Source: Hoyosella rhizosphaerae
GTDB lineage: Bacteria > Actinomycetota > Actinomycetes > Mycobacteriales > Mycobacteriaceae
NCBI RefSeq assembly: GCF_014643175.1
Contig: NZ_BMJH01000002.1
Span: 434,001 to 498,000, forward strand
Length of the DNA: 64,000 nucleotides
Direction: 5' to 3'
Of the stretch, positions 33,901 to 43,068 are shown in pieces. The notes below the pieces were generated by a model. It did not search any database. It was not told where the DNA came from and saw only the letters and a program-made list of their open reading frames with translations. The position numbers and the translations under genes are program-made. The stretch's first letter is position 1; each line of letters starts with the position of its first letter.

Positions 33901-35560
33901 GTTCGCCAACGCGTGTGCTTTTCTCCCCAACGATGAACACGGGATACATACCGCGGTCAGGGATAGTGCCTCCCGATGTGACGGCGAGGCGTTGAGCTCC
34001 GGGGCGGCCTGTGATGGTGTGGTTTTCGCGGTCCCACACAATGCGGGGTCGTAGTTCACCAAACTGGTCGGAGGGGTACTTTCCCGACAACAGGTCGAGG
34101 GTTGCGTCGAAGGCCGATCGTGGCAGCGCGTTGTAAGACCCGGACCGTCGAACAGTTGTGAACCAAGCATCTACATCGAGGGGTTCGAGGGCGCATGCCG
34201 CAACGGTTTGTTGGGCCAGGACGTCGAGTGGGTTGGCGGGGATGCGCAGAGATTCAATCTGGCCCGTGCGCATCCGTTCGACGGTGACGGCGCAGTGCAG
34301 AAGGTCGGCCCGGTGCTTGGGGAATAAGATGCCGCGGGACGTTTCGCCGACTTGGTGTCCTGCGCGTCCAACACGTTGGAGTCCGCTGGCGACTGACGGT
34401 GGAGCTTCGACTTGGAGAACTAAGTCGACCGCGCCCATGTCAATGCCTAGTTCGAGACTGCTCGTCGCAACGACACAGCGGAGACGCCCGGTCTTGAGGT
34501 CGTCCTCAATGAGCGCGCGTTGCTCCTTGCTGACAGAACCATGATGTGCACGGGCAAGGAGATGTGATGCGGGGGCAGCAGTTCCCCCTTGTGCGATCAT
34601 CACCGCAGGTGAGCGTATCGGTCCGGTGGGGATTTCTTGCCCGTTGCGTTCGCTGTAGATTTCGTTGAGTCGCGATGTCAGGCGTTCTGCGAGGCGGCGC
34701 GAGTTGGCGAACACAATTGAGGAGCGGTGTTGCAGGATTAGGTCAACGAGTTGTTCTTCGACGTGGGGCCATAGGGAGTTCGCCGACAGGTTGTGCGCAT
34801 CGGTGTCGGATTCACTGTCAGTTGCTGGGACGTTGGTCATGTCCTCAACTGGCACGACAACCCGCAGGTCAAACTTCTTCTCTAACTGCGGCGCGATGAC
34901 GCTGACGGGTCGCTCACCTGCGAGGTATTGCGCTACGGCGCTGTGTGGTCGCACCGTGGCCGAAAGTCCGATGCGTTGCACGTGCTCGTGGGCCAACTGA
35001 TCGAGGCGTTCGAGCGACAATGCGAGGTGTGCTCCGCGCTTCGAGTCGGCGATGGAGTGAATCTCATCGACGATTACCGTGTGGACCGCGGTTAGAGTGT
35101 CCCGCGCCGATGAGGTGAGCATCAAAAATAATGACTCTGGTGTGGTGATCAGGATGTCCGGTGGGTTCCGAACCATTGCCTGCCGAGTTCGGGAGGGGGT
35201 ATCGCCGGTGCGAACCCCCACCGTCACCGTCGGTGCCGAAAGATGCTCCGCCTGTGCCGTGCGGGAGATACCGAGTAGTGGTGCGCGAAGGTTTCGCTCC
35301 ACATCCACGGCGAGTGCTTTGAGCGGAGAGATGTACACAATTCGTGTGCCGGGCGGTGGGTCTGTTTCAGTTGCGAGTCGGTCAAGTGCCCACAGGAATG
35401 CGGCCAGCGTTTTGCCTGATCCTGTTGGTGCGACCACCAGGCTATGTTCTCCACGGCTGATGTGCTGCCACGCTTGTTCCTGGGCGGGGGTGGGCGCCCC
35501 AAAAGATGCTGCGAACCACGAACGTGTCGCAGGGGAGAACAGGTCGAGGGCGGGCACCAC
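30965..35560 (-). CDS. lhr: Lhr-type DNA repair helicase
   Basis: A 1531-residue superfamily 2 helicase. Walker A APTGSGKT lies at 44-51, motif II is DEIHS near 166-170, and the second RecA domain holds SSLELGIDMGAVDLVLQVE and QRVGRAGH. The long C-terminal half (winged helix, β-barrel and Lhr-CTD) is characteristic. Mycobacterial Lhr is a DNA-dependent ATPase translocating 3' to 5' on ssDNA and unwinding RNA:DNA hybrids. Full length is normal (about 1500). The start is the GTG pair at 35560. It forms an operon with nei2 downstream, linking strand translocation to oxidised-base repair. Confidence 0.95.
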   Translation of the reverse strand: MVPALDLFSPATRSWFAASFGAPTPAQEQAWQHISRGEHSLVVAPTGSGKTLAAFLWALDRLATETDPPPGTRIVYISPLKALAVDVERNLRAPLLGISRTAQAEHLSAPTVTVGVRTGDTPSRTRQAMVRNPPDILITTPESLFLMLTSSARDTLTAVHTVIVDEIHSIADSKRGAHLALSLERLDQLAHEHVQRIGLSATVRPHSAVAQYLAGERPVSVIAPQLEKKFDLRVVVPVEDMTNVPATDSESDTDAHNLSANSLWPHVEEQLVDLILQHRSSIVFANSRRLAERLTSRLNEIYSERNGQEIPTGPIRSPAVMIAQGGTAAPASHLLARAHHGSVSKEQRALIEDDLKTGRLRCVVATSSLELGIDMGAVDLVLQVEAPPSVASGLQRVGRAGHQVGETSRGILFPKHRADLLHCAVTVERMRTGQIESLRIPANPLDVLAQQTVAACALEPLDVDAWFTTVRRSGSYNALPRSAFDATLDLLSGKYPSDQFGELRPRIVWDRENHTITGRPGAQRLAVTSGGTIPDRGMYPVFIVGEKSTRVGELDEEMVYESRVGDVFALGATSWRIEDITHDRVLVTPAPGQFGRLPFWIGDNLGRPSELGAALGAFVREIAVDEAGALQRLTDSGLDANAANNTIAFITSQREATQVVPTDTTLLCERFRDELGDWRVILHSPYGLPVHAPWALAISARVRERYGVDGAAVTTDDAIIVRLPDTDADPPGADLFLFDPDEIDALVTAEVGNSSLFAARFRECAARALLLPRRDPGKRSPLWLQRQRSAQLLDVARNYPTFPIVLEAVRECLQDVYDVPGLAQLLRKLNHRNIRIVETETSSPSPFAVSALFGYTGAFVYESDSPLAERKAAALSLDTALLAELLGRLEMRDILDSTVIADYQAHLQWLNRKAVTDEQLVDMLRTIGPLTPADVAERTEGNHKDWLASLQKQNRAIAVTFANKLWWIVVEDAGRMRDAFAAPLPVGVPSAHLEEVPDALTDIVARYARSRGPFTAAEVAEHYALPIGLITAVLRKLVTDRRVIEGEFRPDHATDSGTEWCDTGVLSVLRRKSLAAVRNAIEPVNTTALVRFLPTWHNIGSTTSRGIDGVLTAIDHIAGLPLPASALEPLIFAPRVADYSPAMLDELTTSGEVVWSGAGSLSKKDGWVALHLADTAPLTLAAPITEDLSDTAYRIETVLSNGGGFFFRDLADAVMRSHRESNSPGISSAGIGSALTDGDIIDALWELVWAGSVTNDTFAPVRARLTTGGRTGSPTHRTRQPPPRARTFRAARLPRASLPTRSGPPTVAGRWSLLPRPQDDVTVRAHALCEQLIERYGIVTKNVFAAERTHDVSFTLLYKVFRELEDRGVCRRGYFVTSLGAAQFSTSTVVDRLREVNERPADGVGVVLAAVDPANPYGAALPWPDGPAGGHRAGRKAGALVVVVDGELVAYIERGGKTVLVFGDDPVALDHAVRAVVNYVQRGALDKLLIESINGVGAVEAERSDGAVGFFVRALKENGFTSVPRGFRIWR

Positions 35561-35590
35561 ACCATCATGACGTGTGGATCTGACAGTTTT

Positions 35591-36568
35591 CTATTTAACC
35601 TGGAGAACTATCTTTCCCCGAGTCCGAAATGTGCGTGACTGCCGGTGAGCCTCTGCCGCGTCACACAGCGGGTAGAGGCCGTCCACTGACGAGCGCACCA
35701 TACCCGCATCCATGAGCTCGATGATCTCAGCAAGTTGGTCGCCGCGTGGTTTGACCAGCACGATGGCGCCTCTTGTGGTTGCGACGTTTCGGCGCTCGTT
35801 AATTTGCGCGGAAACAGCAGACTGCACCCACTCTCGGGCGTTACTCAGATTCGGGACTGTGGTGATGTAGATTCCGCCCGGATTCATCATGTGCGCGCAG
35901 GTCGACAGGCTTTCGCGGCCGATTGTGTCAAAAACGACGTCAACGCCAGTGATTTCCGCGTGAATGTCGTCCGTCGTGTAGTCCACCACGCTGTGTGCTC
36001 CAAGGTCGCGGACAAAGTCCGCATTTTTCCCGCTACACACTGCTGTGATGTGGGCGCCTGTGTGACGGGCAAACTGCACGGCGTAGTGGCCCACGCCGCC
36101 CGAAGCACCAATGATCGCGACACGCGCACCGCTGGTAATTTTCGCTAAGTCGTAGAGCGCTTGCCACGCAGTGAGGCCGGCAACAGGAATCGCCGCAGCG
36201 CCGATATGGCTGACCGACGAGGGTTTCCTGGCGAGACATTCTTCGTTGATCGCGATTCGTTCCGCATAGCCGCCCATATTGCCCAGGATGGACTGCATGC
36301 CGAAGACTGCGTCACCTGGCTGAAATTTGGTGACGTCAGAACCGATCGCCAAAACGGTTCCGGATACGTCGCTACCGGGGATTATCGGACGTGATCGGAT
36401 GAGATGGCGAGCAAAGTAGCGGCCCTCGCGCAGGAGCCAGTCACGCGGGTTGACCGCAGCTGCGTGAACCTCAATGAGGACATCGTGCCGTCCTACTTTG
36501 GGTTCAGGGCGTTCGCCGCACTGAAGGACTTCTGGTCCTCCGTACTTCTTGAAATAAACTGCCTTCAC
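35591..36568 (-). CDS. Quinone oxidoreductase-like medium-chain dehydrogenase
   Basis: A 325-residue zinc-independent MDR enzyme of the NAD(P)H:quinone oxidoreductase type. The GroES-like domain starts MKAVYFKKYGGPEVL, and AAAVNPRDWLLREG is the usual substrate-side segment. The nucleotide fold has IIGASGGVGHYAVQFAR near residue 148-164. No structural-zinc cysteines are seen. The start has only a weak SD. The 280-base upstream spacer contains two copies of a CATTGTT element (near 36614 and 36644), possibly an operator. Substrate unknown; no neighbour explains it. Confidence 0.88.
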   Translation of the reverse strand: MKAVYFKKYGGPEVLQCGERPEPKVGRHDVLIEVHAAAVNPRDWLLREGRYFARHLIRSRPIIPGSDVSGTVLAIGSDVTKFQPGDAVFGMQSILGNMGGYAERIAINEECLARKPSSVSHIGAAAIPVAGLTAWQALYDLAKITSGARVAIIGASGGVGHYAVQFARHTGAHITAVCSGKNADFVRDLGAHSVVDYTTDDIHAEITGVDVVFDTIGRESLSTCAHMMNPGGIYITTVPNLSNAREWVQSAVSAQINERRNVATTRGAIVLVKPRGDQLAEIIELMDAGMVRSSVDGLYPLCDAAEAHRQSRTFRTRGKIVLQVK

Positions 36569-36797
36569 TCTGTAAATCCCCTATGTAGTGTGGCAATTCG
36601 TATCTGAACGTCACATTGTTACCCTGCTATTCGCAGCGTGACATTGTTGTGTTACAAGGCGTTGCAAAAAGTCGGAAATATGACCGATTTGTTGTGACGT
36701 TAGTGAAAACTTCATGTCACTCAAGTATTGAGTACCCAGAAATGGGTTGAAGCAACCCTGTGACTCATCCAAGGCTTAAGGGCGACCAAACACGAAA

Positions 36798-36827
36798 GTG
36801 GTGCATCCCCTAATGGGAATGCACCAC
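36798..36827 (-). terminator. Terminator of the SulP gene
   Basis: GTGGTGCATCCC (36798-36809) pairs with GGG-A-ATGCACCAC (36815-36827) with one bulge. On the minus strand it is followed by TTTCGTGTTT, 21 bases after the SulP stop. Confidence 0.8.
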
Positions 36828-36848
36828 CGTTGAGGTTCGTGCGATCAG

Positions 36849-38429
36849 TTAGTGATCAGCACCGAGTTGCCCACTCAGGCGATCGTGACGTTGTCTCGAC
36901 GCCTCGTTAAGGCCGACGATCGTCACCTTTTTCCCGCGCAACCTGTACTTGTTTGTAATCGCATCGAGCGCTGCGACAGTGGAAGCGTCCCAGATGTGTG
37001 AGTAAGTCATGTCGATGACGACATTCTCTGGGTCACCCGAGTAGTCAAACTGGTACACCAGGTCGTTGCTCGAGGCAAAGAACAACTCTCCGGTGACCTT
37101 GTAGATACGGGTATCGATGTGCCCGTCTTTCGTGGTGTCAGTTTCGGTGACTTTCTCAACGGACACGAAGTGGGCGACACGGCGGGCGAACATCACCATC
37201 GCTGTCACAACACCAGCGATGACACCGTAGGCGAGGTTGTGGGTGAACACCGTCACGGCCACTGTCACCACCATGACCATCGTTTCGGCCGGCGGCATTC
37301 GCCGCAGCGTGGATGGTGCAACGGAATGCCAGTCCATCGTGCTGTACGACACCATGATCATGACGGCAACAAGAGCAGCCATTGGGATGATCGCGACGAG
37401 GTCGCCAAGGCCGAGGATGAGAGCTAAGAGGAACACACCTGCAAGGAATGTTGAAATTCGGGTGCGCGCGCCCGACACCTTCACGTTGATGATGGTCTGA
37501 CCGATCATCGCGCAGCCACCCATGCCGCCGAAGAAGCCGGTGACGAAGTTGGCGCTACCTTGGCCAATGCCCTCACGCGTCTTGTCTGAGTGAGTGTCGG
37601 TGATGTCATCGACAATCTTGGCGGTGAGCAGCGATTCGATCAACCCGACGAGCGCCATCGCCAGGGCAAATGGCGCGATAATCTGCAAAGTTTCGAGGTT
37701 AAACGGAACGTCCGGAATGAAGAAGAACGGCATCGACGACGGAAGTTCGCCCTCGTCGCCAACTTCGGGGACCACAAGCGCGAACGTGACCGTTATGGCA
37801 GTGAGGATCACGATGGCAACGAGTGGGGCCGGAACGATCGTGGTTATCCGAGGCAGCACGAACATGATGACAAGTCCGAGTGCGACAAGTGGGTAGACCA
37901 ACATCGGTACGTCAACGAGGTGGGTGATCTGCGACATGAAGATAAGGATCGCCAGAGCGTTGACAAAGCCGATCATGACGCTGCGGGGAATGAACCGCAT
38001 CAACCGCGCGACACCAAAGAGGCTGAGCGCGATTTGCAACAAGCCGCCGAGGATGACGGCGGCGAACAAATAGTCGATTCCGTGGTCTCGAACCAGCGGC
38101 GCGAGGACAAGTGCTATAGCGCCGGTGGCAGCGGTGATCATGGCCGGGCGTCCGCCAGTAATCGCGATAACTACGGCCATGGTGAAGGACGCGAACAACC
38201 CGACCTGCGGGTCTACTCCCAAAATAATGGAAAACGCAATTGCCTCAGGGATGAGTGCGAGCGCCACCACGAGACCAGCTAGAACTTCGGTCTTGAGGCG
38301 CTTAGGTGACCGAAGTGCGCCCATAACAGATGTGTCTGTCTTTGGTGTCGCGAGGAGTGGGGGCTGGTATTGAGTTCCAGTCGACTGTGACGGTTCAGGG
38401 CTAGATGAACCGGTTGTGTGATCGTTCAC
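36849..38429 (-). CDS. SulP-family anion transporter with STAS domain
   Basis: A 526-residue inner-membrane transporter of the SulP family (sulfate or bicarbonate uptake). SLC26-type motifs include [20 protein letters not shown] and [10 protein letters not shown] near the first helices, and [20 protein letters not shown] centrally. A C-terminal STAS domain begins near residue 400 ([18 protein letters not shown]). GTG 38429 is chosen since GGAG lies 5 bases upstream; the frame continues to 38534 with ATG 38444 as alternative. SO4 versus HCO3 specificity cannot be decided; several STAS transporters with this short linker import bicarbonate. Confidence 0.88.
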   Translation of the reverse strand: MNDHTTGSSSPEPSQSTGTQYQPPLLATPKTDTSVMGALRSPKRLKTEVLAGLVVALALIPEAIAFSIILGVDPQVGLFASFTMAVVIAITGGRPAMITAATGAIALVLAPLVRDHGIDYLFAAVILGGLLQIALSLFGVARLMRFIPRSVMIGFVNALAILIFMSQITHLVDVPMLVYPLVALGLVIMFVLPRITTIVPAPLVAIVILTAITVTFALVVPEVGDEGELPSSMPFFFIPDVPFNLETLQIIAPFALAMALVGLIESLLTAKIVDDITDTHSDKTREGIGQGSANFVTGFFGGMGGCAMIGQTIINVKVSGARTRISTFLAGVFLLALILGLGDLVAIIPMAALVAVMIMVSYSTMDWHSVAPSTLRRMPPAETMVMVVTVAVTVFTHNLAYGVIAGVVTAMVMFARRVAHFVSVEKVTETDTTKDGHIDTRIYKVTGELFFASSNDLVYQFDYSGDPENVVIDMTYSHIWDASTVAALDAITNKYRLRGKKVTIVGLNEASRQRHDRLSGQLGADH

Positions 38430-38534
38430 ACATTCTCCGTTCATGCTTCGGGCACGCGTAGGCCCGGCTTCTTTTTGGATTCTCAGGAAGTTCCTAACAA
38501 TACCGTCACGGAGTAGTGCAACAGGAGAAAACAA

Positions 38535-38573
38535 GGTGCGGGGTGACCCAACTCATGTTGGTCACCCCGCACC
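38535..38573 (-). terminator. Strong hairpin downstream of the BCCT gene
   Basis: GGTGCGGGGTGACCCAAC pairs with GTTGGTCACCCCGCACC over TCAT, 17 base pairs with one bulged C. It ends the BCCT transcript 13 bases after its stop. Confidence 0.85.
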
Positions 38574-38586
38574 CGTGAACGCGCTG

Positions 38587-40563
38587 CTACCGGCTTTGAT
38601 CGTCCTCTTCACCGGTGGTCTGATCGGAATTGGAGAACATCAGTCCCTCGTGGGATGCGGCGAATTCAGGTGTATCAAACACCTCGCCGCCGAGCGGATC
38701 AGCAATGTCACTTGCGTAGGAACCGTGGACCGCACCGGTGTCTGGATCAATGACGACATCCCCAGGCGCAACTGAGCGGACTTCCACCAAAAGTCCAGGT
38801 GCCTTCTCCGCAGTACCGCGCGGTTGCCACACCTCAAGCCCTGCGAACGTCGCGGAGATTCCGCGCGCACCGCGCCATCGGCTCCCGCCCTGCTGCGGCT
38901 TCATCGGGCTTGATTGAGCCGGCGCGGAAAGCGGAATCTCGATCCCCGCACCGGAACTGGTTCCACTCACTGGAGACACCCGCACATACGTGGGTGTGGT
39001 GCTGACGTCATACCTAAATGCCTTGAGAAGCGACACGCACGCCAGCGCCATGATGATCGAGAACGGCACCGCCGTGGCTATCGATGCTGTTTGCAGCGCT
39101 GTCAAAGACCCCGTACCGACGATGAGCAAGATCGCTGCTGCAATACCTTCAAGAATCGCCCAGTACACGCGGGTGATCCGTGACGTTTCGACATCCCCAC
39201 CGGTGGCGAGAATGTCAATGACCAGCGAACCCGAGTCAGAAGACGTTACAAAGAAAAAGACCACAACAGCAATCGCGAGAACACTCGTCACGATCGCTAG
39301 CGGCAATGTATCGAGATATGCGAACAGCGCCGTGTCGACATTGACACTGCCGTCGGGTGCAAGGTCGCCGACGTCACGTTGCCGCAAAATCGCCGAGTCG
39401 CCGAAGATCGTGAACCACAGTGAACTGATGATCACCGGCGCAATGAGAACGCCAGCGATGAACTCCCGAATAGTCCGCCCCCGGGAGATGCGCGCGATGA
39501 ACATTCCGACGAAGGGCGCCCAACTGATCCACCAACCCCAGTAGAAGATTGTCCATCCAGCGGCCCACCCGTCGTCAGCGAAGGGCGCCGTTCGCAACAT
39601 CAATTCAGGAAGTGCCTGAAGGTAGCCGCCAATGTTCTGCACCCAGGACTGCAAGAGGAACAGCGTCGGACCAGCAATCGCCACAAATAACGCGAGAGTA
39701 GCCGCGAGCACCATATTGGTATTGGACAGCCACTTAAGGCCCTTGTGAACACCAGACACTACCGACAGTGTGGCAATCAGTGTGATGACAGTAATGAGGA
39801 CTGCGATCCACAGGTTTGATGCTTCGATCCACCCCAAAAACTCAAGGCCGGACATGATTTGTTGAACACCAAACCCCAGCGAGGTGGCAACACCGAACAG
39901 GGTGCCGATAATCGCCACCGAGTCGATCGTATGACCGATCCACCCTTCGACTCGCTTACGTCCGAGCAATGGTTCAAGCAGCCACCGCACCGACAGTGGG
40001 CGCCCTTTGCGGAACGTCATGTACGCCAACCCGAGGCCAACCACAACGTAGATGGCCCATGCGTGGACGCCCCAGTGGAACATTGTCAGCTGCATCGCCT
40101 GGTTAGCTGCCGGATCAGTGCCTCCGGCGACGCCACCCGCATCCGGGGGTGATAGGTAGTGCATCATCGGTTCGGCGACGCCGTAAAACAGCAAGCCAAT
40201 GCCCATGCCAGCACTGAACAGCATGGCGAACCACGACAGGAGTCCAAACTCGGGATCTTCGTCGTCCCGGCCCAACTTGATGTTGCCGATGCGCGACAGC
40301 GCGCAGTACAGGGCAAAAACAACAAATCCCGTGGCGGCGAGTATGTACCACCAGCCGACTGCATCGGTGATGAAGGCATTAAGTTCGTCAAATGCCTCTG
40401 CGGCGGTCGCTCCGAAAATTGCAGCGAACGCTATGAGGCCGAAAATGCCAATAGAAGCTGGTACGAAAACAGGTTTAAGTAGCGATGACCACGCGGCAGC
40501 AATCGGGTTACCCGACTCCTGGGGAGACTTGCCACGTGATTCAGTACCGGTCTGCGACGACAC
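38587..40563 (-). CDS. BCCT-family betaine/choline transporter
   Basis: A 658-residue osmolyte transporter with twelve helices. Family motifs are GMGIGLLFYGVAEPM, FHWGVHAWAIYVVVGL and the tryptophan-rich FYWGWWISWAPFVGMFIARIS. It takes up glycine betaine, choline or carnitine with sodium or protons. A polar C-terminal extension of about 150 residues is present, as in osmosensing BetP, and could be regulatory. GTG 40563 follows GAGGAGG. Terminator and its own SD suggest a single-gene transcript. Confidence 0.93.
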   Translation of the reverse strand: MSSQTGTESRGKSPQESGNPIAAAWSSLLKPVFVPASIGIFGLIAFAAIFGATAAEAFDELNAFITDAVGWWYILAATGFVVFALYCALSRIGNIKLGRDDEDPEFGLLSWFAMLFSAGMGIGLLFYGVAEPMMHYLSPPDAGGVAGGTDPAANQAMQLTMFHWGVHAWAIYVVVGLGLAYMTFRKGRPLSVRWLLEPLLGRKRVEGWIGHTIDSVAIIGTLFGVATSLGFGVQQIMSGLEFLGWIEASNLWIAVLITVITLIATLSVVSGVHKGLKWLSNTNMVLAATLALFVAIAGPTLFLLQSWVQNIGGYLQALPELMLRTAPFADDGWAAGWTIFYWGWWISWAPFVGMFIARISRGRTIREFIAGVLIAPVIISSLWFTIFGDSAILRQRDVGDLAPDGSVNVDTALFAYLDTLPLAIVTSVLAIAVVVFFFVTSSDSGSLVIDILATGGDVETSRITRVYWAILEGIAAAILLIVGTGSLTALQTASIATAVPFSIIMALACVSLLKAFRYDVSTTPTYVRVSPVSGTSSGAGIEIPLSAPAQSSPMKPQQGGSRWRGARGISATFAGLEVWQPRGTAEKAPGLLVEVRSVAPGDVVIDPDTGAVHGSYASDIADPLGGEVFDTPEFAASHEGLMFSNSDQTTGEEDDQSR

Positions 40564-40649
40564 GGTTCCTCCTCGATCGTGCTCTACGATGACTGGGACT
40601 TTTACAGTCTCACACCATTAGTGCACGTGCCGTCAAAGCGAGCAGGTTG

Positions 40650-41411
40650 TTACTTTTGCCCCGCGAGCAGGACTCCGCGGACGGCATTGGCTGTGTCAGC
40701 GTCGATATCAAGCCCGTGGCGTAAGTACTCCTGAAAACCGCCAAATTCCTGCACTATTGCGTCAATGGCGGTCTGGAAAAAGGATGGCTGAACGCGTAGT
40801 ACGGGGTGCAGCCACTCACGCGGCAAACCACGCTCCGCGGCTGCTTGGTAGATCGGCTGAAACAGTTCATCTGTGGCAGGAATCACCGAAAGGTAATGAT
40901 CGAGCAGGGTCTGTTGCGGAACCCCAGCGATTGCGAGGAGAACAGTTGCAGCCCAACCAGTTCGGTCTTTTCCGGCAGTGCAGTGAAACAAGACGGGGCC
41001 ATCCGCGTTGGCAACCGTCTCGACAATGGTGCGGAACGCCTTCTGCGAACCTTCCTCCGTGACAAAAAGGCGGTAGGCGGACTGCACTTCTCGCTCCGCA
41101 CTGCCACTCGTGAAAAACTCCGCAGCGAAAACCGGGTCCTGAAGCGCTTGCGCGAATTGGGCAGCCGTGGACCGTTGCTGGTTAACAAAAACATCAGCAA
41201 CCACGATGCGCGCACCAGGTGGCACCGCACTCGGGCGTGAGTTACGTTCAACGTCTGTACGCAGGTCGATTACTGTACTGACACCAATCGACTGGAGTTC
41301 CTCTGCACTGGCCGATCCGAGTTGCGCCGACCGAAACACAGCACCCGTCGTGGTGGCTTCTCCGCTGCTGTTCGCGATTCCGCCGAGGTCACGAAGATTT
41401 GGGATACCGAT
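40650..41411 (-). CDS. Tyrosine phosphatase (PtpB-like) with apparent AUC start
   Basis: A cytosolic protein/phosphoinositide phosphatase of the tyrosine-phosphatase superfamily. The active-site loop is HCTAGKDRTG. The first ATG/GTG/TTG-type start in frame is GTG 41339, but the conserved family N-terminus, GIPNLRDLGGIANSSG, lies upstream of it in the same frame. The only well-placed codon is ATC (41411-41409), 6 bases after GGAGGAGG, giving 253 residues. The gene then overlaps the hydrolase gene's 3' end by 23 bases in another frame. Substrate not predictable; PtpB of M. tuberculosis is secreted and dephosphorylates lipids and proteins. Confidence 0.85.
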   Translation of the reverse strand: MGIPNLRDLGGIANSSGEATTTGAVFRSAQLGSASAEELQSIGVSTVIDLRTDVERNSRPSAVPPGARIVVADVFVNQQRSTAAQFAQALQDPVFAAEFFTSGSAEREVQSAYRLFVTEEGSQKAFRTIVETVANADGPVLFHCTAGKDRTGWAATVLLAIAGVPQQTLLDHYLSVIPATDELFQPIYQAAAERGLPREWLHPVLRVQPSFFQTAIDAIVQEFGGFQEYLRHGLDIDADTANAVRGVLLAGQK

Positions 41412-42465
41412 CTTCGACCTCCTCCACGAATTCTCTTGTCATAGAAGCGACAAGATCAGGCTGATACAGCGGCAACCAGTGGCCACCATCGACGAACCGA
41501 ATTCGGCAGTCAAGGGCCCACTCCGCAGCCCCTGATTGCGCCACAGGCGGGAACAGTTTGTCGTGTTCGGGGACAATCACCAAAGAAGGCACAGGTTTGC
41601 GGGGTTGTCCGGTCACCCGATCTGGCTTTCCACCGAACATTTGGCTATAGATATTTGCCGGATAGATTCGCAACCCATCGCGATTACGTGCCGCTAAGTG
41701 TTTGCCGTAGTCCCGTGGCGGAGTGCCTTTCTCGAAACGCCACTTGGCGAAGTTCATCGCAACGTCACCCACACCAAGGCGGAACAGCGTTGGCGTTATG
41801 ACAGGAATTTGCATCAACGTCATATAGGTGTTGGTTTTCCACAAACTCAGCAAGTCGCGGATATGTTGCCAGTCCAGGCGAAGTTGGTCGCGAACCCAGG
41901 CGGAGTAATACTCAGGTGACGCTGTGCCGATCGTGGTGAGCGACAGTAGCTCCAGTCCATCGACAGGATGGAGCGCAAGGTCCCAAGCGCCCGCGCCGCC
42001 CCAATTGTGCGCTAGAAGGTGGACCCGTCCGTTGTCAGCAATAGTTCGAGCTACCGAGGCGATGTCATCTGCGAGGTGAGAAATCGTGTAGTCACCGATC
42101 TTGGATGGCCGATCTGATTTTCCTGCTCCACGCATATCAAAAGTGACAACGTGGTACTCATCCGCCAGTAGCGCTGCAACCGATTCCCACATGCGGTGGT
42201 CGTCGGGAAAACCGTGTACGCACAGCACCGTGGGGTGCGATGGATCGCCATAACTGTAGGTAGCGAGGCGCACTCCATCTGTGCTGACCACCCACCGGTC
42301 GATGACACTTCGCCGCATTGAGGGAGTCCGTTTCGTAGCGAGTTGTTCCAAGGCTTGTGGGTCCCCGGTTTGTGGGTCCAAGGCTTGTGGGTCCAAGGCT
42401 TGTGGGTTCTGGCGCGCGGCCTCATGCGAGACGGGCGTAGCTGCGGGATTGTCCGCGTGTGCCAT
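41389..42465 (-). CDS. α/β-hydrolase with Asn at the nucleophile position
   Basis: A 358-residue α/β-hydrolase related to epoxide hydrolases and the hydrolase part of EphD-like proteins. VLCVHGFPDDHRMWE carries the oxyanion HGFP, and DMRGAGKSDRP follows. The nucleophile elbow reads LLAHNWGGAGAWD; related epoxide hydrolases have HDWG, so Asn stands for the Asp nucleophile and ordinary esterase Ser is absent. The acid and His are plausible in VPEHDKLFP and DGGHWLPL. The N-terminus holds 15-bp repeats encoding QALDP. ATG 42465 has GAGG 5 bases upstream. It overlaps the phosphatase gene at 41389-41411. Confidence 0.8.
   Translation of the reverse strand: MAHADNPAATPVSHEAARQNPQALDPQALDPQTGDPQALEQLATKRTPSMRRSVIDRWVVSTDGVRLATYSYGDPSHPTVLCVHGFPDDHRMWESVAALLADEYHVVTFDMRGAGKSDRPSKIGDYTISHLADDIASVARTIADNGRVHLLAHNWGGAGAWDLALHPVDGLELLSLTTIGTASPEYYSAWVRDQLRLDWQHIRDLLSLWKTNTYMTLMQIPVITPTLFRLGVGDVAMNFAKWRFEKGTPPRDYGKHLAARNRDGLRIYPANIYSQMFGGKPDRVTGQPRKPVPSLVIVPEHDKLFPPVAQSGAAEWALDCRIRFVDGGHWLPLYQPDLVASMTREFVEEVEDRYPKSS
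42347..42406 (-). repeat. Four 15-bp tandem repeats in the hydrolase N-terminus
   Basis: Four units of TCCAAGGCTTGTGGG on the plus strand (42347, 42362, 42377, 42392); the second differs at a few bases. On the coding strand they give repeated P-Q-A-L-D. In-frame units could vary in number. Confidence 0.85.
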
Positions 42466-42678
42466 GTACACCTCGATACTCCGGGCTGAAAATTGTCGGT
42501 GACTGTACTTCGCAGGCTAGCGCAGCAAACACTGCTCGTGCTAGCACCGCGCCCGTCATGGCAGTTCAGAAATATGTCGCCACCTATTAATTAATTCTTG
42601 CGTACCGGTCCCATGGGCCTCGCACACGGGCGATACTTGTCCTGGCTAGGGTGGCATGAGGGGTAGCGAGGTGTTTGG

Positions 42679-43068
42679 GTGCTTGTTTCGATAGACGGCG
42701 AGTCGTCGATACCTCCGTATGAACAGATCCTTGCGCAGGTCGTTGAATCTGTACGGTCTGGATCGTTGATCTCGGGAAGCAAACTGCCCACTGTGCGAGC
42801 GTTGGCAGCAGCCCTTGGGGTGTCACCGAATACGGTGGCGCGAGCATATCGTGAACTCGAAGCTACGGGTGTGATTGAGACGCACGGACGGCTCGGGACG
42901 TTTGTCGCTGAGGGTGTTGACCCAGTGCGAAGTCGTGCCGAATCACTGACCACTGATTTTGTTGCAACGCTCACGGCGCTTGGGTGTACTCATGATGAAG
43001 TCCGGTGCCTAGTGAATGCGGCGCTCACTGGGGAGATTTCAGGTACGCGGTCACGACTGCGTGAGTAG
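42679..43068 (+). CDS. GntR-family regulator, YtrA type
   Basis: A 129-residue short regulator with an N-terminal winged helix (PPYEQILAQVVESVRSGSLISG, then KLPTVRALAAALGVSPNTVARAY; about residues 12-70) and a short C-terminal helical part, typical of the YtrA subgroup. These repress ABC or membrane genes. The GTG at 42679 has GAGG upstream. It overlaps the convergent DoxX-like gene by 18 bases. Likely target is itself or a neighbouring membrane gene; no ABC genes are adjacent. Confidence 0.85.
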   Translation: MLVSIDGESSIPPYEQILAQVVESVRSGSLISGSKLPTVRALAAALGVSPNTVARAYRELEATGVIETHGRLGTFVAEGVDPVRSRAESLTTDFVATLTALGCTHDEVRCLVNAALTGEISGTRSRLRE

